From G958296245 sp963664035 (GTDB lineage Bacteria; Chloroflexota; Dehalococcoidia; Lucifugimonadales; G958296245): a stretch of DNA of 64,000 nucleotides. The notes beneath the pieces are model-generated. The model was not told where the DNA came from. It saw only the letters and a program-made list of their open reading frames with translations, and did not search any database. The first letter of the stretch is position 1; every line of letters starts with the position of its first letter. The stretch spans positions 1,178,001 through 1,242,000 of the forward strand of contig OY760867.2 in NCBI GenBank assembly GCA_963664035.2. The letters are read 5' to 3'. Of the stretch, positions 42,265-48,696 are shown in pieces. The position numbers were made by a program, and so were the translations under genes.

Positions 42265-42386
42265 CCCAAATCCACCACCACCAGGTTCAGAGCCATATCT
42301 ATCGGCCATCACCCCGTAGGGGCTGGTTTCAAACCAGCCCTCCCCCTTGCCGTAGAGCGTCACCGCCATTTAGGTGGGGGATTTGG
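42265..42386. mobile_element. Miniature element of the second family, copy B
   Basis: The ends are CCCAAATCCACCACC and GGTGGGGGATTTGG. The flanks CTCTT (42260-42264) and GTCTT (42387-42391) differ by one base. The core, with hairpin GGGCTGGTTTCAAACCAGCCC (42320-42340), is nearly identical to 17523-17626. It has no coding capacity. Confidence 0.7.
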
Positions 42387-42483
42387 GTCTTCTGGCTGCG
42401 GCGTGGAGGATCAGTGGACCAACTACGCCAGGGGAGGTTATACCCCTTCAGGTCTAATACGCTTCAGGTGACTCTTCCGCCGC

Positions 42484-43245
42484 TCACGCGCCCAGCCTGG
42501 CCTCCAGGGCGCGGATCCTCTCCTCTATCTGCGGCAGGCTGCCGTAGTCTTCCTGCACGAGGTGAAAGCAGCGCTGGACGTAGAGGTCGGCCAGCTCCGC
42601 GGAGCCTTCTTCCGTGGACTTGACCGCCTGGACAAGCTGCTCGACGCCGTGGTTCGCCGGCAGGTGCCGGGACAGGACGTTGATGTCCTGCTCGGCCTCG
42701 CTGACCGTCCTCGAATCGGCGCCCTCGATCCCGAAGCGCAGCCTGCTGACCAGCTTCGTAAGCTCGTTGAGCTTGTCCGTGTCGCTCATCAGACCGTAGA
42801 CGATCTCGCTGACCCCGGGGGCGCTGTCCTCCTCCTCTTCCTGCTCTTCGGAAGGCCGGTCGATGCCAACGACGCTGGAGTAGACCTCCGTGTAGCGTTG
42901 CACGGCCTCGTTCACAGCCATCATCCCGGAGGCAACGTCCTCCGGGTCGATGGAGCCGCCGAACAGCACGTCGTCGTCCCTGGCGGCGGCCAGCCTGTCG
43001 AGCGCGTCCCGCCTGCCCAGCCGCTCCGGCGCGGGCGGGAAGGCGAAGGCCGATAGGTCCTGGGGGCCAAGCTCCTTGACCTGGTTCATCAGGAATGGCG
43101 GTACGTACTTGGAGACGTCCACCGTGATCGGCAGCACCACGACGTAGCTGGCCCATAGCTCGTCCGGGTCCGACGAGCTGAGGAAGTAGAGCAGCGCGTG
43201 CCCCTTCGGCTCTTCCTGGCTGCCCTGCTCGAACGATATGTCCAT
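42484..43245 (-). CDS. Hypothetical acidic protein, 253 aa
   Basis: A protein of unknown function starting MDISFEQGSQEEPKGHALLYF. The first 85 residues are mixed beta/alpha (HALLYFLSSSDPDELWASYVVVLPITVDVSKYVPPFL). The middle (90-170) is acidic with a Glu run (EEQEEEED), and the last 90 residues are helical and probably coiled (DTDKLNELTKLVSRLRFGIE, QIEERIRALEARLGA). I know it only as the kind of conserved Chloroflexota hypothetical that lacks a named domain. The start at 43245 was chosen because upstream codons are unlike the rest; promoter at 43292-43320. Confidence 0.68.
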   Translation of the reverse strand: MDISFEQGSQEEPKGHALLYFLSSSDPDELWASYVVVLPITVDVSKYVPPFLMNQVKELGPQDLSAFAFPPAPERLGRRDALDRLAAARDDDVLFGGSIDPEDVASGMMAVNEAVQRYTEVYSSVVGIDRPSEEQEEEEDSAPGVSEIVYGLMSDTDKLNELTKLVSRLRFGIEGADSRTVSEAEQDINVLSRHLPANHGVEQLVQAVKSTEEGSAELADLYVQRCFHLVQEDYGSLPQIEERIRALEARLGA

Positions 43246-43291
43246 GAGACGTATGCCGCTCCCTGCCTGTGCTCTTGCCCCAAGCAGGGGT

Positions 43292-43320
43292 ATTATACGG
43301 CAGGCTGTAGCCCTGCGTAA
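43292..43320 (-). promoter_or_regulatory. Promoter of the 253-residue gene
   Basis: Minus-strand TATAAT (43292-43297) with TTACGC (43315-43320), spacer 17. It diverges from the plus-strand promoter at 43334-43363. Confidence 0.5.
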
Positions 43321-43333
43321 CCGACTACGGCCC

Positions 43334-43363
43334 TTGCGATTCACAGAACTCACGTGCTATACT
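43334..43363 (+). promoter_or_regulatory. Strong promoter facing a structured region with no clear gene
   Basis: TTGCGA (43334-43339), 18-base spacer, TATACT (43358-43363). A 60-codon frame begins 6 bases after the -10, and a near-perfect 28-bp palindrome and tandem repeats follow. Confidence 0.55.
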
Positions 43364-43369
43364 CCCCTC

Positions 43370-43552
43370 ATGCGCTGCCACACACTCGTAGGGGCGGGTT
43401 TCAAACGTTTCAAACCCGCCATCCCAATCCCGACACGCCGCCCGGACACGGCAGCGACCGCGTGTCTCATTCTGTCTCTTCGCTGTCTCATTCTGTCTAT
43501 TTCGCGTCTCATTTTGTCTATTTCGCGTCTCCCCCTGTCTCACGGCCCATAG
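43370..43552 (+). CDS. Doubtful 60-codon frame behind the promoter
   Basis: An ATG frame begins 6 bases after the TATACT box, the arrangement seen at three probable leaderless genes here. The product is unlike known proteins: it is basic at first, then consists of a repeat-derived LILSISR series from the tandem repeats. It could be a chance frame over a non-coding RNA or repeat. Confidence 0.2.
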   Translation: MRCHTLVGAGFKRFKPAIPIPTRRPDTAATACLILSLRCLILSISRLILSISRLPLSHGP

Positions 43553-43586
43553 CTGAAACTAGACGAAAAGAGACACAATGAGACAC
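43393..43586. repeat. Palindrome, tandem repeats and their inverted copy
   Basis: Bases 43393-43420 form a 28-bp palindrome (GGCGGGTTTCAAACGTTTCA + AACCCGCC) with one mismatched pair. Units of about 21 bp (GTGTCTCATTCTGTCTCTTC-type) repeat about four times at 43462-43545. Bases 43561-43586 (ACGAAAAGAGACACAATGAG + ACAC) are complementary to the first unit, so an RNA would fold back over about 22 bp. The stretch 43246-43771 has no other supported gene. Confidence 0.6.
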
Positions 43587-43643
43587 TTTCATAGGGAACG
43601 CGGGTAAAATTCGCTATCCCCTCATCGGCCGGCCGCTCGTTCG

Positions 43644-43694
43644 GCGCCATATCTACCAACCAGCGTCACCGCATTTAGATGGGGGACTTGGGTG
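43644..43694. repeat. Degenerate fragment of the second miniature-element family (copy C)
   Basis: GCGCCATATCTACC... AGCGTCACCGCATTTAGATG + GGGGACTTGGGT matches the outer parts of copies A and B, with the hairpin core deleted. Only the right terminus is recognisable. Confidence 0.5.
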
Positions 43695-43771
43695 TAATGG
43701 CCCGTCTTGACAGCCTGATGGGGATGCCATAGCCTGATTGCGTCAGGACATCCAAGCAGAGTCAGGGAGAA

Positions 43772-44167
43772 ATGTCGATGGGCTACGATCTGGACCACGT
43801 TCATATCAAGGTCGAGGACCCCGGCGCGGTCGTTGGCTGGTACGTCGAGGCATTCGGCCTCAAGATCGTCAGCGACTCGACGCGGATCTGGGGGGACAGG
43901 TTCATCCGGTGCGAGGCGACCAACGGCGTCGTCGTCAACATATCCGGGGCCAGGACCGCCGAGAAGATGGGGCCGTCGGACGCCAGCGCCCACTGGGGCC
44001 TGGAGCACTTCGGCATCAAGGTGGACGACATCGCCGCGGAGATCGAGCGCCTCAGCGGCCTGGGCGCCAAGCTGATGGAGGGCCCGGTCGACGTACCCGG
44101 CGGGCCGATCATAGCCTTCATCAAGGCGCCGGGCGGCGTCCGCATAGAGTTGCTGCAATACCGGTAG
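43772..44167 (+). CDS. VOC/glyoxalase-family protein
   Basis: A 131-residue protein with one pair of beta-alpha-beta-beta-beta modules: YDLDHVHIKVEDPGAVVGWYVEAFGLKIV and GLEHFGIKVDDIAAEIERLSGLGAKL, ending PGGVRIELLQYR. His in DHVHIKV, His in EHFGIKV and Glu in RIELLQ are the usual metal ligands. This is near glyoxalase I and methylmalonyl-CoA epimerase, but the substrate cannot be told. AGGGAG precedes two candidate ATGs (43772, 43778). HIT and NYN genes follow in the same direction. Confidence 0.88.
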   Translation: MSMGYDLDHVHIKVEDPGAVVGWYVEAFGLKIVSDSTRIWGDRFIRCEATNGVVVNISGARTAEKMGPSDASAHWGLEHFGIKVDDIAAEIERLSGLGAKLMEGPVDVPGGPIIAFIKAPGGVRIELLQYR

Positions 44168-44183
44168 GCGGCCCGGCAAGGGC

Positions 44184-44528
44184 ATGAGCTCAGACTGCAT
44201 ATTCTGCAAGATACGAAGCGGCGAGATCCCCAGCGAGATCCTGCGCGGCAACGATGCCTGCTTCGTAATCCGGGACATCCAGCCCAAGGCGCCCACGCAC
44301 CTGCTCGTGATCCCGAACGACCACGTCACCTTCGTCTCGACGCTGGGGCCGCAGCATGACGCGGTCATGGGGGCGCTCTACAGGACGGCCCACGAGGCGG
44401 CAGACGGCGAGGGTATCTCGGAGACCGGGTACCGGCTGGTCGTGAACCAGCGCTCGGACGCCGGCCAGGCCGTCGACCACCTGCACCTTCACGTGCTCGG
44501 CGGGCGGCGCCTCGGGGAGATGGGGTAG
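44184..44528 (+). CDS. HIT-family (HINT-like) nucleotide hydrolase
   Basis: A 114-residue histidine-triad protein: CIFCKIRSGEIPSEILRGNDACFVIRDIQPKAPTHLLVIP and the H-x-H-x-H motif HLHLHVLGGRRLGEMG. HINT proteins hydrolyse nucleoside phosphoramidates. The two Cys near the N-terminus are typical of the zinc-bearing form. The stop is 3 bases before the next gene's TTG. Confidence 0.95.
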   Translation: MSSDCIFCKIRSGEIPSEILRGNDACFVIRDIQPKAPTHLLVIPNDHVTFVSTLGPQHDAVMGALYRTAHEAADGEGISETGYRLVVNQRSDAGQAVDHLHLHVLGGRRLGEMG

Positions 44529-44531
44529 CCC

Positions 44532-45440
44532 TTGGCGGAGACGCAGCTAGCAGTCCTGATCGACTTCGAGAACGTGGGCCCCAGCCACATCCGGTGGCTG
44601 CTGGACCAGGTCTCCGAGGTCGGGCGCGTCGCCGTGAAGAGGGCCTACGGCGACTGGTCCACCGGCAAGGGCAGCGCGGCGCTGCTGGAGCTCGGCATCG
44701 AGCCGGTGCAGGTGTTCCGCACAGGCTCGTCCGGGAAGAACGCCAGCGACATCCGGCTCACGATAGACGCGATCGACCTGCTCCACCAGTCGCCGGTGGA
44801 CGTCTTCGTGCTCGCGTCCTCGGACACCGACTTCATTCCCCTCGTCAGCAAGCTCAGGGCAGCGGGCAAGATGGTAATCGGCGCCGGGCGCGAGAGCGCG
44901 GTCGGGGCGTCGCTGGTCAAGTCCTGCGACCGTTACCACTTCCTCGACAGAATAGACCAGGCGCGGAAGCAGGGCGCCGTCCAGGACGAGTCCCTTCTGA
45001 TACGAGCGGTAAAGGCGTCCGTCGACGCGCAGGGGCGCGTCATCGGCAGCAAGCTGTACCAGACGATGCAGCGGCTAGACCCGAGCTTCGACTTCCGCGC
45101 GCTGGGCCATTCGAACTTCAGGCACTACCTGGAGGGCGCTAGCGAGGTGAGCGTGAGCCGCCCCGACGGGTCGCGCGACATCATAGTCGAGCTCGCCGAG
45201 GCCCAGGACTGGGACACGAAGGTCAACTCGGCGTGGGCCGGGCGAGCGCCCGGCCCCGGCGACTCGATCGGCAGCAGGACGGCGGGAGCGGCCGCGGCAA
45301 AGGCGCTGGGCGCACCGAAGCTGAGCGAGACGCGGTACAAGAACCTCCAGGGGCTGCTGAACGCGAGCCCGCTGCTAAGCTCGCGGTGGGACCGGCTGGA
45401 CAACAAGCTAGTGCGCAGCATGCCCTCGCGCCGCCGCTGA
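44532..45440 (+). CDS. NYN-domain nuclease with LOTUS/OST-HTH region
   Basis: A 302-residue protein from a TTG start. Residues 1-145 are a LabA-like NYN domain (VLIDFENVGPSHIRWLL, SDIRLTIDAIDLLHQ, VFVLASSDTDFIPLVSKLRAAG) with the acidic metal residues D11, D79-type and D103-type intact. Residues 150-225 (LLIRAVKASVDAQGRVIGSKLYQTMQRLDPSFDFRALGHSNFRHYL) match the OST-HTH/LOTUS RNA-binding fold. The last 75 residues are low complexity, then a helical end. It is probably an RNase, coupled to the HIT gene by a 3-base gap. Confidence 0.88.
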   Translation: MAETQLAVLIDFENVGPSHIRWLLDQVSEVGRVAVKRAYGDWSTGKGSAALLELGIEPVQVFRTGSSGKNASDIRLTIDAIDLLHQSPVDVFVLASSDTDFIPLVSKLRAAGKMVIGAGRESAVGASLVKSCDRYHFLDRIDQARKQGAVQDESLLIRAVKASVDAQGRVIGSKLYQTMQRLDPSFDFRALGHSNFRHYLEGASEVSVSRPDGSRDIIVELAEAQDWDTKVNSAWAGRAPGPGDSIGSRTAGAAAAKALGAPKLSETRYKNLQGLLNASPLLSSRWDRLDNKLVRSMPSRRR

Positions 45441-45522
45441 GACGCCTCCATCTCAATCGTCCGCTCTCCTCATCCACCATGGGAAGGGTAGAATGGCCGA
45501 GCATGAACCAAGGAGGTCAGAG

Positions 45523-46674
45523 ATGAAGATTACTTCGGTGCGCCCGTGGGTCGTGGCCCGGCCTCTTGCGGGCCTGGAGACCGCGAGCGACGCCTCGCAC
45601 CCCTACGTGTTCGTCCAGGTGGACACGGACGCCGGCATCACGGGCTGGGGCGAGATCACGACCTACCCGGGGAGCGTGGCGAACAGGCTCATCGCCGGCG
45701 TCATCCGGGACGCTTCCGAGCTGGTGGTGGGCGAGGACGCCTCGCGCATAGAGGCGATCTGGAACAAGCTCTTCCGCCAGTTCACCTACACCGGCACGCG
45801 GGGCGCGATCAGCGCCATGATCAGCGGCATCGACATCGCCCTGTGGGACATTCGCGGCAAGGCGCTGGGGCAGCCTGTGTACAAGCTGCTGGGCGGCGAG
45901 GTGCGCGACAGGATCGCCCTGTACACCCACCCCCCGAGGCCCGACACGCCGGAGAAGGCGGCGGCCGACGCGCTGGAGATCGTCGAGTCGGGCCACCGGG
46001 CGCTGAAGCTCGACCCGTTCTGGGAGGAGATGGCGGACAAGTCGATCTCCTACCTGGACGGCCAGATACGGCCGGAGACGGCTGCCAAGGCGGTGGAGAT
46101 CGTCGCGGCGATACGCGAGGCCGTCGGCCCCGAGATCGAGGTGCTCATAGACGCGCACGGCAACTTCAACGTGCCCACCGCGGTGTACCTGGCGCAGAGC
46201 CTCGCGCCCTATGGCATACACTGGTTCGAGGAGCCGGTGCCGCCGGAGAGCTACCACGCCCTGAAGCAGGTGCGCGACCAGGTGCCCGTGCGCATATGCG
46301 TGGGGGAGCGGCTGCACACGCGGTTCGAGTTCCTGCCGGTCTTCGAGGGCAACCTGGCCGACTTCGTGATGCCCGACGTGACGTGGACGGGCGGCGTCAG
46401 CGAGCTGAAGAAGATCTCGACGATGGCGGAGGCCTACTACGTGCCGGTCTCGCCCCACGACGCGAGCGGCCCGATCAACGTCGTCGCGGGCGCGCACGTG
46501 ATGATGACGGTGCCGAACTTCTACAAGCTGGAGACGACCCGCTACGACCTGGGCAGGTACGACCCGATAATCGACGAGCCGCTGGACGTGCGCCGGGGCG
46601 ACCTCTACCTGTCGGACCGCCCTGGGCTGGGGATCGACCTGCGCCGCGAATACCTGGAGGCCAACGAGCTGTAG
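45523..46674 (+). CDS. Enolase-superfamily enzyme (mandelate racemase / galactonate dehydratase type)
   Basis: The 383-residue protein has the MR/MLE layout: capping domain (KITSVRPWVVARPL, GIDIALWDIRGKALGQPVYKLLGG) and barrel with a Lys in HRALKLDPF, metal ligands in LIDAHGN (Asp), WFEEPVPP (Glu) and VGERL (Glu), and a catalytic His in VSPHDASG. This pattern fits acid-sugar dehydratases such as galactonate or gluconate dehydratase. AAGGAGG lies 8 bases before the ATG at 45523. The product would be a 2-keto-3-deoxy acid sugar, suited to the DapA-like aldolase at 54084. Confidence 0.92.
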   Translation: MKITSVRPWVVARPLAGLETASDASHPYVFVQVDTDAGITGWGEITTYPGSVANRLIAGVIRDASELVVGEDASRIEAIWNKLFRQFTYTGTRGAISAMISGIDIALWDIRGKALGQPVYKLLGGEVRDRIALYTHPPRPDTPEKAAADALEIVESGHRALKLDPFWEEMADKSISYLDGQIRPETAAKAVEIVAAIREAVGPEIEVLIDAHGNFNVPTAVYLAQSLAPYGIHWFEEPVPPESYHALKQVRDQVPVRICVGERLHTRFEFLPVFEGNLADFVMPDVTWTGGVSELKKISTMAEAYYVPVSPHDASGPINVVAGAHVMMTVPNFYKLETTRYDLGRYDPIIDEPLDVRRGDLYLSDRPGLGIDLRREYLEANEL

Positions 46675-46694
46675 GGCCAGGCTTCCGTGCTCCG

Positions 46695-47426
46695 TCAGAA
46701 GTCGTTGAAGGTCTTGCCCCCAAGGTAGTCCGGGAACGTGTATATGCCGGTGATCTGGGTCCAGCATGTGAGCGGATGATTACCGACCCGGACGGGCCTC
46801 GTCAGCCCGACCCGCAGGAAGAGACTGCCTTTCGATTTCAGTAGCCGCTCGGCCTGATGGACGGCGGTCCCCTCGTCTCCCAGATCGCTGATGCTTGCCT
46901 CCACCATGTGGCGGAACGCTAGGTCGTTGACTGGCCAGCGCTCATAGCGGACGCCCGACCCGTCCACGAAATCGGCGCGGTACTGGCGCCTGCCCCAAGA
47001 GTCGTCCACGTGGATACGCTCTATCCTGCCACCCTGTACGGTACCCAGGGAGCGGGTGGGAGCGCCGGGTTGAACGCGCCTGCCCTCTTCGAGGTGTCCA
47101 TCGAAAACGTCCTCCACGGCTGGGAGGCTGTCGCGGCTGAGTATCTCCTTCCACTGGCCCTCCGTGCATACGGCCCTGCGGGCAGCCGTCGAGAAGTCGG
47201 CAAGAGCGTCCTCGGTGTGCGGCGGCTCAGTCTCCGCCGGAGAGAGATCGAAACTGACCAGGGCCCTGGGATGCACCACGAGCTCGCCGCGGTAGTAGAG
47301 ATTGTGCAGACGGACTCCGCCCTCCGCCACGGGGCGGACGCACGCGCCGTTCCTATCGACGCCGGCCACGCACACCATGTCCTCGGACATGTGGGTGAGG
47401 TCGGTGATGACCAGCGACTTTCCCAT
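46695..47426 (-). CDS. Dual OB-fold domain protein
   Basis: A 243-residue protein with the opening KSLVITDLTHMSEDMVCVAGVDRNGACVRPV, which I recognise as the dual-OB-containing domain, and a second beta-rich part (FLRVGLTRPVRVGNHPLTCWTQITGIYTFPDYLGG). Its role is unknown; it may bind nucleic acid. The start is set at MGKSLV (47426), as the upstream codons do not fit. It stands opposite the enolase-type and dehydrogenase genes; the 250 bases upstream hold no other gene that I can see. DUF488 genes at 61330-62405 are possible functional relatives. Confidence 0.7.
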   Translation of the reverse strand: MGKSLVITDLTHMSEDMVCVAGVDRNGACVRPVAEGGVRLHNLYYRGELVVHPRALVSFDLSPAETEPPHTEDALADFSTAARRAVCTEGQWKEILSRDSLPAVEDVFDGHLEEGRRVQPGAPTRSLGTVQGGRIERIHVDDSWGRRQYRADFVDGSGVRYERWPVNDLAFRHMVEASISDLGDEGTAVHQAERLLKSKGSLFLRVGLTRPVRVGNHPLTCWTQITGIYTFPDYLGGKTFNDF

Positions 47427-47673
47427 GGACGTTCGGATGTGGACGATACCTGCTTCTTCGAAGAGGTTGTCACGCAGGCACTCGACCGCGGAGCCTGCGA
47501 AAGTCTCCCAAGTATGGTTGCCGCGGCCACGTCGGTTGGAAGATACCAGTTTGGACGGGGTGGCTTCAACAGCGCCGGCCACGCGTCTCAATCTTCCCCG
47601 TCCGACGGCGAGGGAGGTCTGTGTGTGGGAGTCGTGCTAGACTTGTCACCTACACTCGCCGCTGGGGGACGCC

Positions 47674-48681
47674 ATGACCAAGAAAGTGCTCGTGACCGAC
47701 TATGCCTGGCCGTCGTTGGAGCCGGAGAGAGCGGTGCTGGCGCGGGTCGGCGCCGAGCTCGTCGTGGCCCCTGACGGCGACGAGGACACACTGGCGGAGC
47801 TGGCGCGGGACGTGGACGGCATCCTGACGTGCTGGGCGCAGACGACGGAGCGGGTGATACGCGCGGCGGAGAAGTGCGTCGTGGTGGGGCGGTACGGCGT
47901 CGGCGTGGACAACATCGCGGTGGACACCGCGACGGAGTTGGGCATCGTCGTCGCGTACGTGCCGGACTACTGCGTGCAGGAGGTGGCGAACCACACCATG
48001 GCGCTGCTGCTGGCATGGAACCGCCGCGTCGTCGAGCACGTCATGATGACCAAGCAGACGGGATGGAGCAGCGTGAAGCTTGGGGCGCCGATGCCCCGCC
48101 TTGGGGGCAAGAAGCTGGGCATCGTCGGCTTCGGGCGCATCGGGCAGGCGCTCGGGAAGCGGGCGCGGGCGTTCGATATGGAGGTGCTGGCCTACGGGCC
48201 GAGGCTCAGGGCCGAGGACGCGGCGGCGCAGGGGGGCAGGGCGGTCGGGCTGGCGGAGCTGCTGCGGGAGTCGGACTTCGTGTCCCTGAACTGCCCGCTG
48301 CGGCCGGATACCGAGAACATCATCGGCGCCAAGGAGCTTGCGCAGATGAAGGAGACGGCGTTCCTGGTCAACACGTCGCGCGGGCCGCTTATCGACGAGG
48401 ACGCGCTCTACGACGCGCTGACCTCGGGGCAGATAGCGGGGGCCGGGCTGGACCTCGTGGTGGACCTTTCGCCGCCGCTGGACCACAAGCTGGTCCAGCT
48501 TGGGAACGTGCTCGTGACGCCCCACACGGCGTTCTTCTCGCAGGAGGCGGTGCTGGAATTGGAGGAGCGGGCCGCCGGAGAGGTGGCGAGGGTGCTGGAG
48601 GGGCAGGTACCGGAGAACGTGGTCAACCCGGCGGTGCTGGGCCGGACGAGGGCGGCGCTGGCCCTCGAAGATGCCGAATAG
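47674..48681 (+). CDS. D-isomer-specific 2-hydroxyacid dehydrogenase
   Basis: The 335-residue protein has a substrate domain (VLVTDYAWPSLEPERAVL) and the NAD-binding core LGGKKLGIVGFGRIGQALGKR. YGVGVDNIAVDTATELGI, NTSRGPLIDEDAL (Arg) and VTPHTAFFSQEAVLELE (His) supply the active-site residues. It reduces or oxidises 2-keto/2-hydroxy acids such as phosphoglycerate or hydroxypyruvate; substrate is undetermined. GGGGGACGCC precedes the ATG. Its product may belong with the acid-sugar genes around it. Confidence 0.93.
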   Translation: MTKKVLVTDYAWPSLEPERAVLARVGAELVVAPDGDEDTLAELARDVDGILTCWAQTTERVIRAAEKCVVVGRYGVGVDNIAVDTATELGIVVAYVPDYCVQEVANHTMALLLAWNRRVVEHVMMTKQTGWSSVKLGAPMPRLGGKKLGIVGFGRIGQALGKRARAFDMEVLAYGPRLRAEDAAAQGGRAVGLAELLRESDFVSLNCPLRPDTENIIGAKELAQMKETAFLVNTSRGPLIDEDALYDALTSGQIAGAGLDLVVDLSPPLDHKLVQLGNVLVTPHTAFFSQEAVLELEERAAGEVARVLEGQVPENVVNPAVLGRTRAALALEDAE

Positions 48682-48696
48682 CGGAGCCATCCAACT

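Noticed and set aside
46475..46723. Short minus-strand frames around the enolase-superfamily gene
   Set aside because: They are shadows of the enolase-superfamily gene and the dual-OB gene.
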